DNA of 22,955 nt from Novosphingobium sp. UBA1948. GTDB lineage: Bacteria; Pseudomonadota; Alphaproteobacteria; Sphingomonadales; Sphingomonadaceae. The stretch lies in NCBI GenBank assembly GCA_002336765.1, contig DDES01000138.1, positions 1-22,955 on the forward strand, in the 5' to 3' direction. The notes below the pieces were generated by a model, which saw only the letters and a list, made by a program, of their open reading frames with translations, did no database searches and was not told the origin of the DNA. Every line of letters starts with the position of its first letter. The first letter of the stretch is position 1. Made by a program: the position numbers and the translations under genes. This document shows positions 1 to 7,179 of the stretch, piece after piece.

Positions 1-891
1 GCAGGCCATCTCTTCATCGCCCAGCCGCCGCTCTACAAGGTCGCCAAGGGCCGCAGCGAGGTCTATCTCAAGGACAATGCCGCGCTCGACCGCTATCTGG
101 TCGAGGCCGGTCTGGCTGGACGCGTGCTGGAAACCGCGCAGGGCGCGCGCTCCGGCCCCGATCTGGAAGGGCTGGTCGAACACGCGCTGCGCTTCCGCAA
201 CCTGATGGCTTTCGTTCCGCGCCGCTACAACCCCTCGGTGATCGAGGCGCTGGCGCTGTCGGGCGCGCTCGAGCATGGTATGGCGGTGGCGGATCGCAAC
301 GCCGCGCTGGCCCGCGCCGCCGTCTGGCTGACACGCGCCGACCGCGAGGCCAAGTGGAGCGCGCAACTGACCGAGGATGGCGCGGTGGAAGCTCTGCGCG
401 TGTGGCGCGGTGTGACCGACTACCACAAGATCGACGCCGCCTTCCTGATCAGCGCCGAGGCCCGCAAACTGGCCCGTCTGGCTGCCGAGCAAGCCGAGGT
501 TTACGGCCAGCCCGCCCGACTGGCACGCAGCAGCGCCGTGGCCGAGCCCGAGCCGGACGTGACGCTGGACGACACCGAAGATACGCCCGCACAGGCCGCC
601 GCGACGCCCGAGGATGGCTCGATCACCCGCCCGTCGCAATTGCTCGATGCGGTGCTGGCCGCTGGCCGCAAGGGCCTGTCGATCCAGCGCTACAAGGGCC
701 TTGGCGAGATGAATGCCGAGCAACTTTGGGAAACCACGCTTGATCCCAACAACCGCGCGCTGTTGCAGGTCAAGGTGGAGGACGCCGACGTGACCGACGA
801 GATCTTCACCCGTCTGATGGGCGATGTCGTCGAGCCACGCCGCGAGTTCATTCAGGAAAACGCGCTCAACGTCGCCAACCTCGACGTGTGA
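1..891 (+). CDS. gyrB: DNA gyrase subunit B, C-terminal part (5' end outside window)
   Basis: GyrB is the ATPase subunit of gyrase, which introduces negative supercoils with GyrA in the cytoplasm. The reading frame is open from base 1, so only the last 296 residues are visible: the end of the TOPRIM domain (AGHLFIAQPPLYKVAKG) and the C-terminal region. The diagnostic C-terminal block is intact: QRYKGLGEMNAEQLWETT, then NRALLQVKVEDA and the closing EPRREFIQENALNVANLDV. An insert-like stretch with acidic, low-complexity residues (about window residues 180-205) lies between the two conserved parts, as is common in proteobacterial GyrB. ParE is the alternative, but the ending NALNVANLDV is GyrB-like. 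The gene ends 4 bp before a hairpin and faces the convergent aldo/keto reductase gene. Confidence 0.96.
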   Translation, partial: AGHLFIAQPPLYKVAKGRSEVYLKDNAALDRYLVEAGLAGRVLETAQGARSGPDLEGLVEHALRFRNLMAFVPRRYNPSVIEALALSGALEHGMAVADRNAALARAAVWLTRADREAKWSAQLTEDGAVEALRVWRGVTDYHKIDAAFLISAEARKLARLAAEQAEVYGQPARLARSSAVAEPEPDVTLDDTEDTPAQAAATPEDGSITRPSQLLDAVLAAGRKGLSIQRYKGLGEMNAEQLWETTLDPNNRALLQVKVEDADVTDEIFTRLMGDVVEPRREFIQENALNVANLDV

Positions 892-894
892 TGC

Positions 895-923
895 GGCGGC
901 GTGGCTGCGACAGCCACCCCGCC
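895..923. terminator. Bidirectional hairpin between gyrB and the aldo/keto reductase gene
   Basis: The arms 895-907 and 911-923 pair over 13 positions with one mismatch (GGCGGCGTGGCTG against the complement GGCGGGGTGGCTG) around a 3-base loop. The hairpin fills the 33-bp gap between the stop codons of two convergent genes. Neither side has a clear T run, so its efficiency as an intrinsic terminator is uncertain. Confidence 0.65.
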
Positions 924-924
924 A

Positions 925-1959
925 TCACCGCTCCACGCTGGCGATGCGATAGGCACCCTGACGTTCCATCATCCAACCGGGATATTCGGCAGGCAACCGG
1001 CTCGCCGTATCAAGCGCGGCCAGTTCCTCGGGGGATAGGCCAATCTCGGTGGCGGCCAGATTGTCGAGCAGTTGATCGGGGCGCTTGGCGCCCACGATGA
1101 CGCTGGTCACCACTGGTTGATGCAACAGCCACGCCAGCGCGATGCGCGCCACGCTCACACCATGGGCCTCGGCAATCGGGCGCAATGCGTCGATCACAGC
1201 ATAGCCACGGTCGCGGTCCACCGGCGGAAAGTCGAACAGCGCGCGGCGACCATCGGTGCCGTTCTCGTTATCCCGCGTATATTTGCCCGACAGGAAACCA
1301 CCGGCCAGCGGGCTCCATACCATCAGGCCGAGATTCTCGCTGGTCAGCATAGGCACGATCTCGCGCTCCAGATCGCGTCCGACGAGCGTGTAATAGGCCT
1401 GAAGCGACAGAATCGGGGCAAGTTGGCGGGCACGGGCAAGGCCCACGGCCTTCATCACCTGCCACGCAGCCCAGTTTGACAGGCCGATATACCGCACCAG
1501 CCCCTGCCGCACCAGACTGTCGAGCGCGTCGAGCGTCTCCTCGATCGGCGTGATCGAGTCGAAGCCGTGAATCTGGTAAAGGTCGATATAGTCGAGTTGC
1601 AGGCGCTCGAGGCTGCCCTTGATCTGGTCGTGAATATGCTTGCGCGAGGCGCCCATCGCATTCGGCGTGGAGCCCATCCGGCCGAACACCTTGGTGGCGA
1701 TCACCAGATCCTCGCGGGAAAGGCCCAGATTGCGGATCGATTGGCCCAGAATGCGCTCGCTCTGGCCACCGGCATAGATGTTGGCGGTGTCGATGAAATT
1801 GACGCCGGCATCCACCGCCGCCCGCACCAGCGCATCGGCCTCATCCTGCCGCAACTGGCCGATCATGCCCCACATACCCTCGCTGCCACCGAAGGTCATG
1901 GTGCCAAGGCAGATTTCCGAAACAAGCAGGCCACTGGGGCCAAGCGGGCGATAACGCAT
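925..1959 (-). CDS. Aldo/keto reductase
   Basis: This is a 344-residue cytoplasmic NAD(P)H-dependent oxidoreductase of the aldo/keto reductase superfamily (YghZ/Tas/PdxI-like branch), expected to fold as a TIM barrel and reduce an aldehyde or ketone. The full catalytic tetrad is visible: D57 and Y62 in IDTANIYAGGQSERILG, K90 in VIATKVFG and H131 in YIDLYQIHGFD. The C-terminal cofactor-binding part is present (SVIVGAKRPDQLLDNL). The ATG at 1959 has an AAAGGA ribosome-binding site 8 bases upstream. A candidate -10 (TATAGT, minus strand 2000-1995) lies about 35 bp upstream. The gene is divergent from an AraC-family regulator, which probably controls it. The natural substrate cannot be told from sequence. 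Confidence 0.93.
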   Translation of the reverse strand: MRYRPLGPSGLLVSEICLGTMTFGGSEGMWGMIGQLRQDEADALVRAAVDAGVNFIDTANIYAGGQSERILGQSIRNLGLSREDLVIATKVFGRMGSTPNAMGASRKHIHDQIKGSLERLQLDYIDLYQIHGFDSITPIEETLDALDSLVRQGLVRYIGLSNWAAWQVMKAVGLARARQLAPILSLQAYYTLVGRDLEREIVPMLTSENLGLMVWSPLAGGFLSGKYTRDNENGTDGRRALFDFPPVDRDRGYAVIDALRPIAEAHGVSVARIALAWLLHQPVVTSVIVGAKRPDQLLDNLAATEIGLSPEELAALDTASRLPAEYPGWMMERQGAYRIASVER

Positions 1960-1986
1960 GAGATATGTCCTTTGGCTGGAAAATCG

Positions 1987-2059
1987 ATAATCGCACTATA
2001 GGCGCCACGCAGGCCGGGCACGACGCCAATTCTCGCAAACTCTTGCCCGATTCTCGCAA
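1987..2059. promoter_or_regulatory. AraC-type operator candidate in the shared reductase/araC control region
   Basis: Two exact copies of ATTCTCGCAA lie at 2029-2038 and 2050-2059, exactly 21 bp apart. A third, weaker copy (ATAATCGCAC, 1987-1996) shares the TCGCA core and starts 42 bp before the first. All three therefore sit on the same helical face. AraC/XylS proteins typically contact two major-groove segments in direct repeat. The third copy directly follows the reductase -10 candidate (TATAGT, 2000-1995 on the minus strand). Confidence 0.5.
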
Positions 2060-2110
2060 TCCTGTCGCGGAGGGCTGGATCGCGGCGACCATCGGGCCTA
2101 GGATCATCCC

Positions 2111-3007
2111 ATGCAGGACGCGATGGAGCACCTGCGCCACTTGCTGGCGCGACAATGGCACACCGCCGGACGGGAAACCCCGCTCGACGGCCTGCTCCTT
2201 GCCGTGGCAGACGGGCCGAGCGGCATTTTGCGCTCGATCTATCGCACATCCTTTTGCGTCGTGTTGCAGGGCTCGAAAATCAGCCTTCTGGGCGAAAGAA
2301 GCTGGCGTTACACCGAGGGGCAGTATCTGATCGCCTCGATGGACCTGCCGGTGACCGCCCAGATCATCGAGGCCTCGCCCGACCGCCCCTATATGGCTTT
2401 CAGTCTGGCCATCGATCCGGCGATGGTGGCCGAACTGGCCATCGAACTGGGCAAGACGCCCGATCCGGCCGAGCGCAGTCCGCTGGTGGTGGGGCAGTTG
2501 GAACGCCCCTTGCTCGATTCCATCATCCGCCTGTTCGATTTGCTCGATACACCCCGCGATCTGCCGGTGCTGGCGCCACTCGTCCGGCGGGAAATCGTCT
2601 GGCGGTTGCTGACCGGCCCGCAGGGCGCGACCTTGCGCCAGATCGGGCTGGCCGGAGGCGCGATTGCGCGCATCGCCCTTGTGCTGCGCTGGATCACCGA
2701 ACATTATGCCGAAGCGATCCGTATCGAGGATCTGGCCAGTATGGCGGCGATGAGCCCCGCCAGCCTGCACCGCCATTTCAAGGCGGCAACCACGCTCTCG
2801 CCCATCCAGTTCCAGAAACAGGTGCGGCTTCAGGCCGCGCGGCGCCTGCTGCTCGCGCAGGGCAACGAGGCCGCTTCGGCCGGCTTTGCAGTGGGCTACG
2901 AAAGCGCCTCGCAATTCAACCGCGACTATCGCCGCCTGTTCGGCCAGCCTCCCGGTCGCGACTCCAGCGCCATCCGGCAAGGGTTGGCGACCTCTATCGA
3001 AGCCTGA
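2111..3007 (+). CDS. AraC-family transcriptional regulator (AraC_N-type sensor domain)
   Basis: This is a 298-residue one-component activator or repressor. Residues about 25-170 resemble the AraC_N (PF06719-type) ligand-binding cupin region (VLQGSKISLLGERSWRYTEGQYLIASMDLPV, shown here only as a landmark at about residues 51-81). Residues about 195-290 form the two helix-turn-helix subdomains: RIEDLASMAAMSPASLHRHF for the first and the family signature AGFAVGYESASQFNRDYRRL for the second. A downstream ATG at 2123 is an alternative start. The gene is divergent from the aldo/keto reductase. Regulators of this subfamily often lie beside and control oxidoreductases, so the reductase is the likely target. 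The inducer is unknown. Confidence 0.92.
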   Translation: MQDAMEHLRHLLARQWHTAGRETPLDGLLLAVADGPSGILRSIYRTSFCVVLQGSKISLLGERSWRYTEGQYLIASMDLPVTAQIIEASPDRPYMAFSLAIDPAMVAELAIELGKTPDPAERSPLVVGQLERPLLDSIIRLFDLLDTPRDLPVLAPLVRREIVWRLLTGPQGATLRQIGLAGGAIARIALVLRWITEHYAEAIRIEDLASMAAMSPASLHRHFKAATTLSPIQFQKQVRLQAARRLLLAQGNEAASAGFAVGYESASQFNRDYRRLFGQPPGRDSSAIRQGLATSIEA

Positions 3008-3045
3008 GCACCCCATCGCGAATTGACCTCCGCCAGCCGGCACGC

Positions 3046-3063
3046 CTGTCACGATGCTGCAAT
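3046..3063 (+). promoter_or_regulatory. Pho-box-like element upstream of the receptor/GlpQ genes
   Basis: The sequence CTGTCAC-GATG-CTGCAAT matches the PhoB-binding architecture of two 7-bp CTGTCAT-type repeats separated by 4 bp. The first repeat fits the consensus and the second matches at 5 of 7 positions. A weak -10-like TAACTC follows at the expected distance (about 3074). The match to a downstream phosphodiesterase gene makes it plausible, but this is a single imperfect site. Confidence 0.4.
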
Positions 3064-3080
3064 GCGGCACTTCTAACTCC

Positions 3081-3118
3081 CGACCCCTCACAAGTTTTCT
3101 GTCGAGGAAAAGGGGTCG
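3081..3118 (+). promoter_or_regulatory. Hairpin sequestering the receptor ribosome-binding site
   Basis: CGACCCCT (3081-3088) is perfectly complementary to AGGGGTCG (3111-3118), with a 22-base loop. The 3' arm contains AGGGG, the best-spaced Shine-Dalgarno sequence for the ATG at 3122. Folding would hide that site, so the hairpin could act in translational control. Confidence 0.35.
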
Positions 3119-3121
3119 TTC

Positions 3122-5557
3122 ATGTCGCGTCTTGTTGGTGTCCGTCTGTCATTGTCGCTGGCCGCGCTCGGCACGGCGCTTTTCGCGCAGCAAGTGCAGG
3201 CCGAAGGGGCAGTGGCCCCTGCCGTTGCGGCGGATAACGGCGAGCAGATCATCGTCACCGCCAAAACCACCCGCTCGGCCACGTCCATCCCCGCTGCCGA
3301 GATGCAAAAGATCCTGCCCGGTGTAGCACCGCTGAAAGCCATCGCGACCCTGCCCGGCGTGCTCTACATCACGGCCGATCCGTGGGGTAACAACGAACAG
3401 AACGCGCAGGTCTTCATCCACGGCTTCTCGGCCAGCCAGCTCGGTTACACGATGGATGGCGTGCCGCTGGGCGACCAGAATTACGGCAATTTCAACGGCC
3501 TGTCGCCCCAGCGTGCGGTGATTTCCGAAAACGTCGGGCGCACCACGGTGGCCACCGGCGCGGGCGAACTGGGCATTGCCTCGACCAGCAACCTTGGCGG
3601 CGCGGTGGAAGTGTTCAGCCGCGATCCGGCCGCCACGCGCGGGCTGGATCTGAACCAGACGGTCGGCTCCTATGGCACGTCGCGCACCTTTGGTCGGCTT
3701 GAAACCGGCGAGTTCGGCGGCGGCAACCGGCTCTCGCTCTCGGGCCTGCGCCAGCGCGCCCGCGCGTGGGATTTCGGCGGCGTGCAGGGTGGCTGGCAGG
3801 CCAATGCCAAGTTCACGCATGAGGACAGCATCGGCAAGCTGACGGGCTATTTCGCCTTTTCGGACAAGATCGAGCCGAACGAGGATGCCACCACCCGCTA
3901 CGTCAACCCGACCACAACGGCGCAATCCTATCAGCCCTACACCCGCCCGTTCTTCTACCCTGACTGGAATGCGGCACGCGCCTATATCGATGCCAACGGC
4001 AATCTGATCGACCAGACGCAGGCGGTGAACAATCGCAACTATTATTCCGATGCGCAGCGTACCGACTATCTGGGCTATCTGAAATATGACCTGCGTCTGG
4101 CCAGCAACATCATCTGGTCGAACCAGATCTATACGCACCACAACGATGGCGTGGGCGTGGTGGCCGGCCCGCTGCAATTCGTGTGGAACAGCCCGATCAA
4201 GTTCTACTATCCCACGCTGACGCAGGCGCAGTTCGCCGCCACGGTCGATCCCTCGGGCTATATCGTGCGCACCACCGAATACCGTATCCAGCGCAAGGGC
4301 CTGATCTCGACGCTGAAAGCCGATCTGGGCGCGCACCAGATCGAGGCAGGCCTGTGGTATCAGTACAATTCCAGCCACGCATGGCGGCGTTGGTATGCGC
4401 TCGATCTCAACAATGTGGATGGCTACAGCCCCTATATCCGCCCGTCGAACCCGTTGTTCACGCAATATGCGGCGGAAATGCGTGTCCACACCTTCCAGAC
4501 GCATATTCAGGATAGCTGGAAGATCACCCCGCGCCTCTTGCTGGAAGCCGGTTTCAAGACCAGCGCGCAATTCGCCAAGGGCTGGTTCGATGTGCAGCCC
4601 GCCGCCGGTTCGCTGGCGGGTGCCTCCACCGCGCTGCCCTCGGGCAGCATCAACACCAAGCAGGGCTTCCTGCCCTCGGTAGGCGCCAAATGGGAAGTGA
4701 CCGGCAACGAGCAGGTCTATTTCAACATCCAGAAGAACCAGCGCCAGTATCAGGCCTATGGCGGCGGCGGCAGCGCCGATCCGTGGTCGACCTCCTCGCA
4801 GGCGGCGTTCGACTATATCAAGGCCCATGGCCAGCCGGAAAGCTCGTGGACCTATGAACTGGGTCTGCGCACGCGCCGCCAGTTCAGCGGCGGGCTGCTG
4901 ACCGGTCTGGAAGGCCAGATCAACTATTACCACGTCGATTTCAGCAACCGTCTGCTGGCGGTGAATGCGGCCAGCGGCGGCATTGCGGGCGGCTCGATCT
5001 CGGGCGGCACGACCTCACTGTTCAATGTTGGCTCGGTCAAGACCAACGGCGTTGATGCCGCGCTGACCCTACGCTTTGGCCGCAATTTCTCGGTCTATAA
5101 TGCGGTCAGCTACAACAGCTCGATCTATGGCAGCGACTATTCCACCGCCACCGGTGCCGCCACCGGCACGCGTATCGGCGGAACGGCGGTGATCGCCAAT
5201 GTGGTGCCAACCGGCGGCAAACAACTGGCGGGTAGCCCGCAATGGATGAACAAGACCGTCATCACCATCAACGCCGGACCGGTCGAGGCGCAACTGTTCG
5301 GCGACTATGTCGGCAGCCGCTGGGCCACCTATGTCAACGATGCCAAGGTCGGCGCCTATTTCCTGGCCTCGGCGCGGATCGGGGTCAAGATCCCATCCGC
5401 AATGATCCATGCGCAAAAGGCCGAGTTCTCGGTGAATGTCACCAATCTGTTTGACAGCACGGGCACATCCACCGTTTCGGTCAACCAGAATGCCAGCTAT
5501 TCAGCCTATCCGATTGCGCCGCGTCAGGTGTTTGCCACGCTGGCGCTGGGCTTCTGA
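3122..5557 (+). CDS. TonB-dependent receptor, outer membrane
   Basis: This is an 811-residue outer-membrane active transporter. A Sec signal peptide is visible, with cleavage likely after A27 (ALFAQQVQA-EG). It is followed by a TonB-box-like EQIIVTAKTT (about residues 41-50), a plug domain (about 55-165; IHGFSASQLGYTMDGVPLGD, then the plug end LGGAVEVFSRDP), and a long beta-barrel rich in alternating aromatic strands that ends in the terminal aromatic motif FATLALGF. The gene is followed after 17 bp by a GlpQ-like phosphodiesterase, so the two very probably form an operon. A Pho-box-like element and a hairpin over the ribosome-binding site precede it. I infer import of a phosphorus-containing organic compound, possibly a glycerophosphodiester, but the receptor sequence alone does not identify the ligand. 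Confidence 0.92.
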   Translation: MSRLVGVRLSLSLAALGTALFAQQVQAEGAVAPAVAADNGEQIIVTAKTTRSATSIPAAEMQKILPGVAPLKAIATLPGVLYITADPWGNNEQNAQVFIHGFSASQLGYTMDGVPLGDQNYGNFNGLSPQRAVISENVGRTTVATGAGELGIASTSNLGGAVEVFSRDPAATRGLDLNQTVGSYGTSRTFGRLETGEFGGGNRLSLSGLRQRARAWDFGGVQGGWQANAKFTHEDSIGKLTGYFAFSDKIEPNEDATTRYVNPTTTAQSYQPYTRPFFYPDWNAARAYIDANGNLIDQTQAVNNRNYYSDAQRTDYLGYLKYDLRLASNIIWSNQIYTHHNDGVGVVAGPLQFVWNSPIKFYYPTLTQAQFAATVDPSGYIVRTTEYRIQRKGLISTLKADLGAHQIEAGLWYQYNSSHAWRRWYALDLNNVDGYSPYIRPSNPLFTQYAAEMRVHTFQTHIQDSWKITPRLLLEAGFKTSAQFAKGWFDVQPAAGSLAGASTALPSGSINTKQGFLPSVGAKWEVTGNEQVYFNIQKNQRQYQAYGGGGSADPWSTSSQAAFDYIKAHGQPESSWTYELGLRTRRQFSGGLLTGLEGQINYYHVDFSNRLLAVNAASGGIAGGSISGGTTSLFNVGSVKTNGVDAALTLRFGRNFSVYNAVSYNSSIYGSDYSTATGAATGTRIGGTAVIANVVPTGGKQLAGSPQWMNKTVITINAGPVEAQLFGDYVGSRWATYVNDAKVGAYFLASARIGVKIPSAMIHAQKAEFSVNVTNLFDSTGTSTVSVNQNASYSAYPIAPRQVFATLALGF

Positions 5558-5574
5558 TCGAGAGGAATGACGCG

Positions 5575-6693
5575 ATGACCACGCTTTCCCGCCGCCATGT
5601 TCTGGGTGCTGGCCTGAGTGCCGCGCTGGCCACCAGCATGGCGACGGGGGGCGCTGCGGGGGCGACCGCTCCGCGCAAGCGTCCGCTGGTGATGGGGCAT
5701 CGCGGATGCTCGGCGCTGCGGCCCGAACATACGCTGGCCTCCTATGCCAAGGCGATTGCCGATGGCGCCGATTTCATCGAACCCGATCTGGTGGCCACCA
5801 AGGACGGCTTTCTGGTGGCCCGCCACGAGAATGCCATTCACGAGACCACCGATGTTGCCACGCGCCCCGAATTCGCGGCGCGGCGCGTAACCAAAGTGAT
5901 CGACGGCCAGAGCATCACCGGCTGGTTCACAGAGGATTTCACGCTGGCCGAGCTCAAGACCCTGCGCGCGCGCGAAAGGCTGGCCACCATGCGGAGCGAG
6001 AGCCACAGCTACGACGGGCAGTTCCAGCTTGTCACGCTGGAGGAGATCGCCGATTTCGTGGCGGCCGAGGCGGCGGCGCGCGGGCGGGTGATAGGCCTGA
6101 TCCCCGAGCTCAAACATTCGACCTATTTCAGCGCAATCGGCCTGCCGCTCGAAGCCCGCTTCCTCGCGCAGGTGAAGGCCAGCGCCTATCTGATGCGCGC
6201 GCCGGTGATCGTGCAAAGTTTCGAACTGGCCAATCTCAAGGCGCTGCGCCGCGAACTGGCGGGCCTGCCCAACATCCAGTTGATGCAATTGGTGGGCGCC
6301 CCCGATGAAAGCCCTGCCGACCTTGCGGCGGCGGGCGACAAGCGGCGCTGGCGCGATCTGCTGACTCCCACGGGCCTTGCCGAAATCGCGGCCTATGCCC
6401 ATTGGCTGGCGCCCGCCACGCGTATGCTGATCCCGCTCGGCCCCGACGGGCGTTTGGGCCAGCCCACCGGTCTTGTCGAGGCAGCGCGCCTTGCGGGTCT
6501 GCTGGTCGGCACATGGACCTTCCGGCCCGAGAACGCCTTCCTTGCCGCTGATTTCCGCAATGCGGCGGGCGAAACTGTCCGCAACGAGGCGGGTAGCCTT
6601 GCCGAAATCCGGCGCTATCTGGCGCTTGGGCTGGACGGGTTCTTCACCGATGATCCCGCGCTGGGCCGACAGGCCGTGGATCAGACCGCCTGA
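5575..6693 (+). CDS. Glycerophosphodiester phosphodiesterase, GlpQ-like, Tat-exported
   Basis: This 372-residue enzyme hydrolyses glycerophosphodiesters to glycerol-3-phosphate and an alcohol, presumably in the periplasm. The N-terminus carries a twin-arginine signal (SRRHVLG at residues 5-11, then a hydrophobic stretch). The GDPD TIM-barrel motifs follow: H42-R43-G44 (MGHRG), the metal ligands E69 and D71 (IEPDLV), H84 (ARHEN), the E-L-K motif in LIPELKHSTYF, and the C-terminal LGLDGFFTDDP. Spacing and the TEDFTLAELKTLRARERL block resemble the long periplasmic GlpQ class and not the short cytoplasmic UgpQ. The ATG at 5575 has a GAGAGGA ribosome-binding site. It follows the TonB receptor by 17 bp, so it is probably co-transcribed with it. 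Confidence 0.92.
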   Translation: MTTLSRRHVLGAGLSAALATSMATGGAAGATAPRKRPLVMGHRGCSALRPEHTLASYAKAIADGADFIEPDLVATKDGFLVARHENAIHETTDVATRPEFAARRVTKVIDGQSITGWFTEDFTLAELKTLRARERLATMRSESHSYDGQFQLVTLEEIADFVAAEAAARGRVIGLIPELKHSTYFSAIGLPLEARFLAQVKASAYLMRAPVIVQSFELANLKALRRELAGLPNIQLMQLVGAPDESPADLAAAGDKRRWRDLLTPTGLAEIAAYAHWLAPATRMLIPLGPDGRLGQPTGLVEAARLAGLLVGTWTFRPENAFLAADFRNAAGETVRNEAGSLAEIRRYLALGLDGFFTDDPALGRQAVDQTA

Positions 6694-6743
6694 CAAAGGC
6701 GCGGGCCGCCCATCCCGCATTCCCGCCGGAATAAGAGCCATAT

Positions 6744-6769
6744 GTAACCGGCGGCATTGGTGCTGCGAA
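6744..6769 (+). promoter_or_regulatory. ECF sigmaF-type promoter of the bufferin gene
   Basis: GTAACC at 6744-6749 and CGAA at 6766-6769 are separated by exactly 16 bases. This is the motif reported for the Caulobacter ECF sigma factor SigF (GTAACC-N16-CGAA), which responds to heavy metals and drives DUF2282 genes there. It lies 53 bp before the bufferin ATG, with room for a short leader. Confidence 0.75.
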
Positions 6770-6822
6770 TAGCGGTCATGGTCGGGGCGCTTCCTGCCCC
6801 GCCGCATCGTGAAGGACACGCC

Positions 6823-7098
6823 ATGACCATGACCCGTACCGCCATTGCCGTCGCACTGGCGACCACCGCCGCCGCCTCGCTTGTCACCGCCGCCCACGCC
6901 GCCGAGGCGCCCAAGAGCGAGAAATGCTATGGCGTGGCCAAGGCTGGCAAGAATGACTGCAAGGCCGGCGCGGGCACGAGTTGCGCGGGAACGTCGAAAG
7001 TCGATTATCAGGGCGACGCGTGGAAGCTGGTGAAAGCCGGAACCTGCACCACCATCAAGACCCCCAAGGGCAACGGCTCGCTAACCCCGAAAAACTGA
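6823..7098 (+). CDS. bufA: DUF2282 / BufA1-type bufferin precursor (periplasmic metal-binding peptide)
   Basis: This is a 91-residue secreted small protein. A signal peptide ends near A26 or A27 (SLVTAAHA-A). The mature part has the DUF2282 pattern EKCYGVAKAGKND, then GTSCAGTSKVDYQGDAW and KAGTC, with four cysteines at 35, 46, 54 and 75. DUF2282 proteins of this type were recently described as bufferins: RiPP precursors whose cysteines are modified by an MNIO (DUF692) enzyme and which sequester copper. The ATG at 6823 is chosen because GAAGGA lies 6 bases upstream; the frame is open further back to 6757, but that would swallow the ECF promoter. No bufB or bufC follows. A terminator-like hairpin and a DoxX gene come next. 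Confidence 0.88.
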   Translation: MTMTRTAIAVALATTAAASLVTAAHAAEAPKSEKCYGVAKAGKNDCKAGAGTSCAGTSKVDYQGDAWKLVKAGTCTTIKTPKGNGSLTPKN

Positions 7099-7123
7099 GC
7101 CGCGCCCGCAAGCGCCCTGTTCC

Positions 7124-7166
7124 GGCCTGTCCAGCGCCACCCCCGTCTGGACGGGCCGCTCTTTTT
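7124..7166 (+). terminator. Rho-independent terminator between bufA and doxX
   Basis: Arms 7124-7134 (GGCCTGTCCAG) and 7147-7157 (CTGGACGGGCC) pair over 11 positions including one G-U pair, with a 12-base loop. TTTTT follows at 7162-7166. It lies between two genes of the same strand, so it probably lowers doxX expression relative to bufA. Confidence 0.7.
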
Positions 7167-7179
7167 CCGGAGTCTCGCC

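Noticed and set aside
3149..4933. A 594-residue open frame antisense to the first TonB receptor
   Set aside because: It lies entirely opposite a well-supported receptor gene. Its composition (His/Arg/Gly/Ala-rich, no motifs) is what GC-rich antisense frames give.
6783..6801. CGGGGC-N7-GCCCCG hairpin in the bufA leader
   Set aside because: The 6-bp stem is weak and common at this GC content. It neither covers the ribosome-binding site nor ends in T residues.
5524..6897. Long minus-strand frames opposite the phosphodiesterase, and similar ones opposite kdpA, kdpB and kdpD
   Set aside because: These are shadows of high-GC coding DNA, with no domains, no ribosome-binding sites and no conserved motifs.
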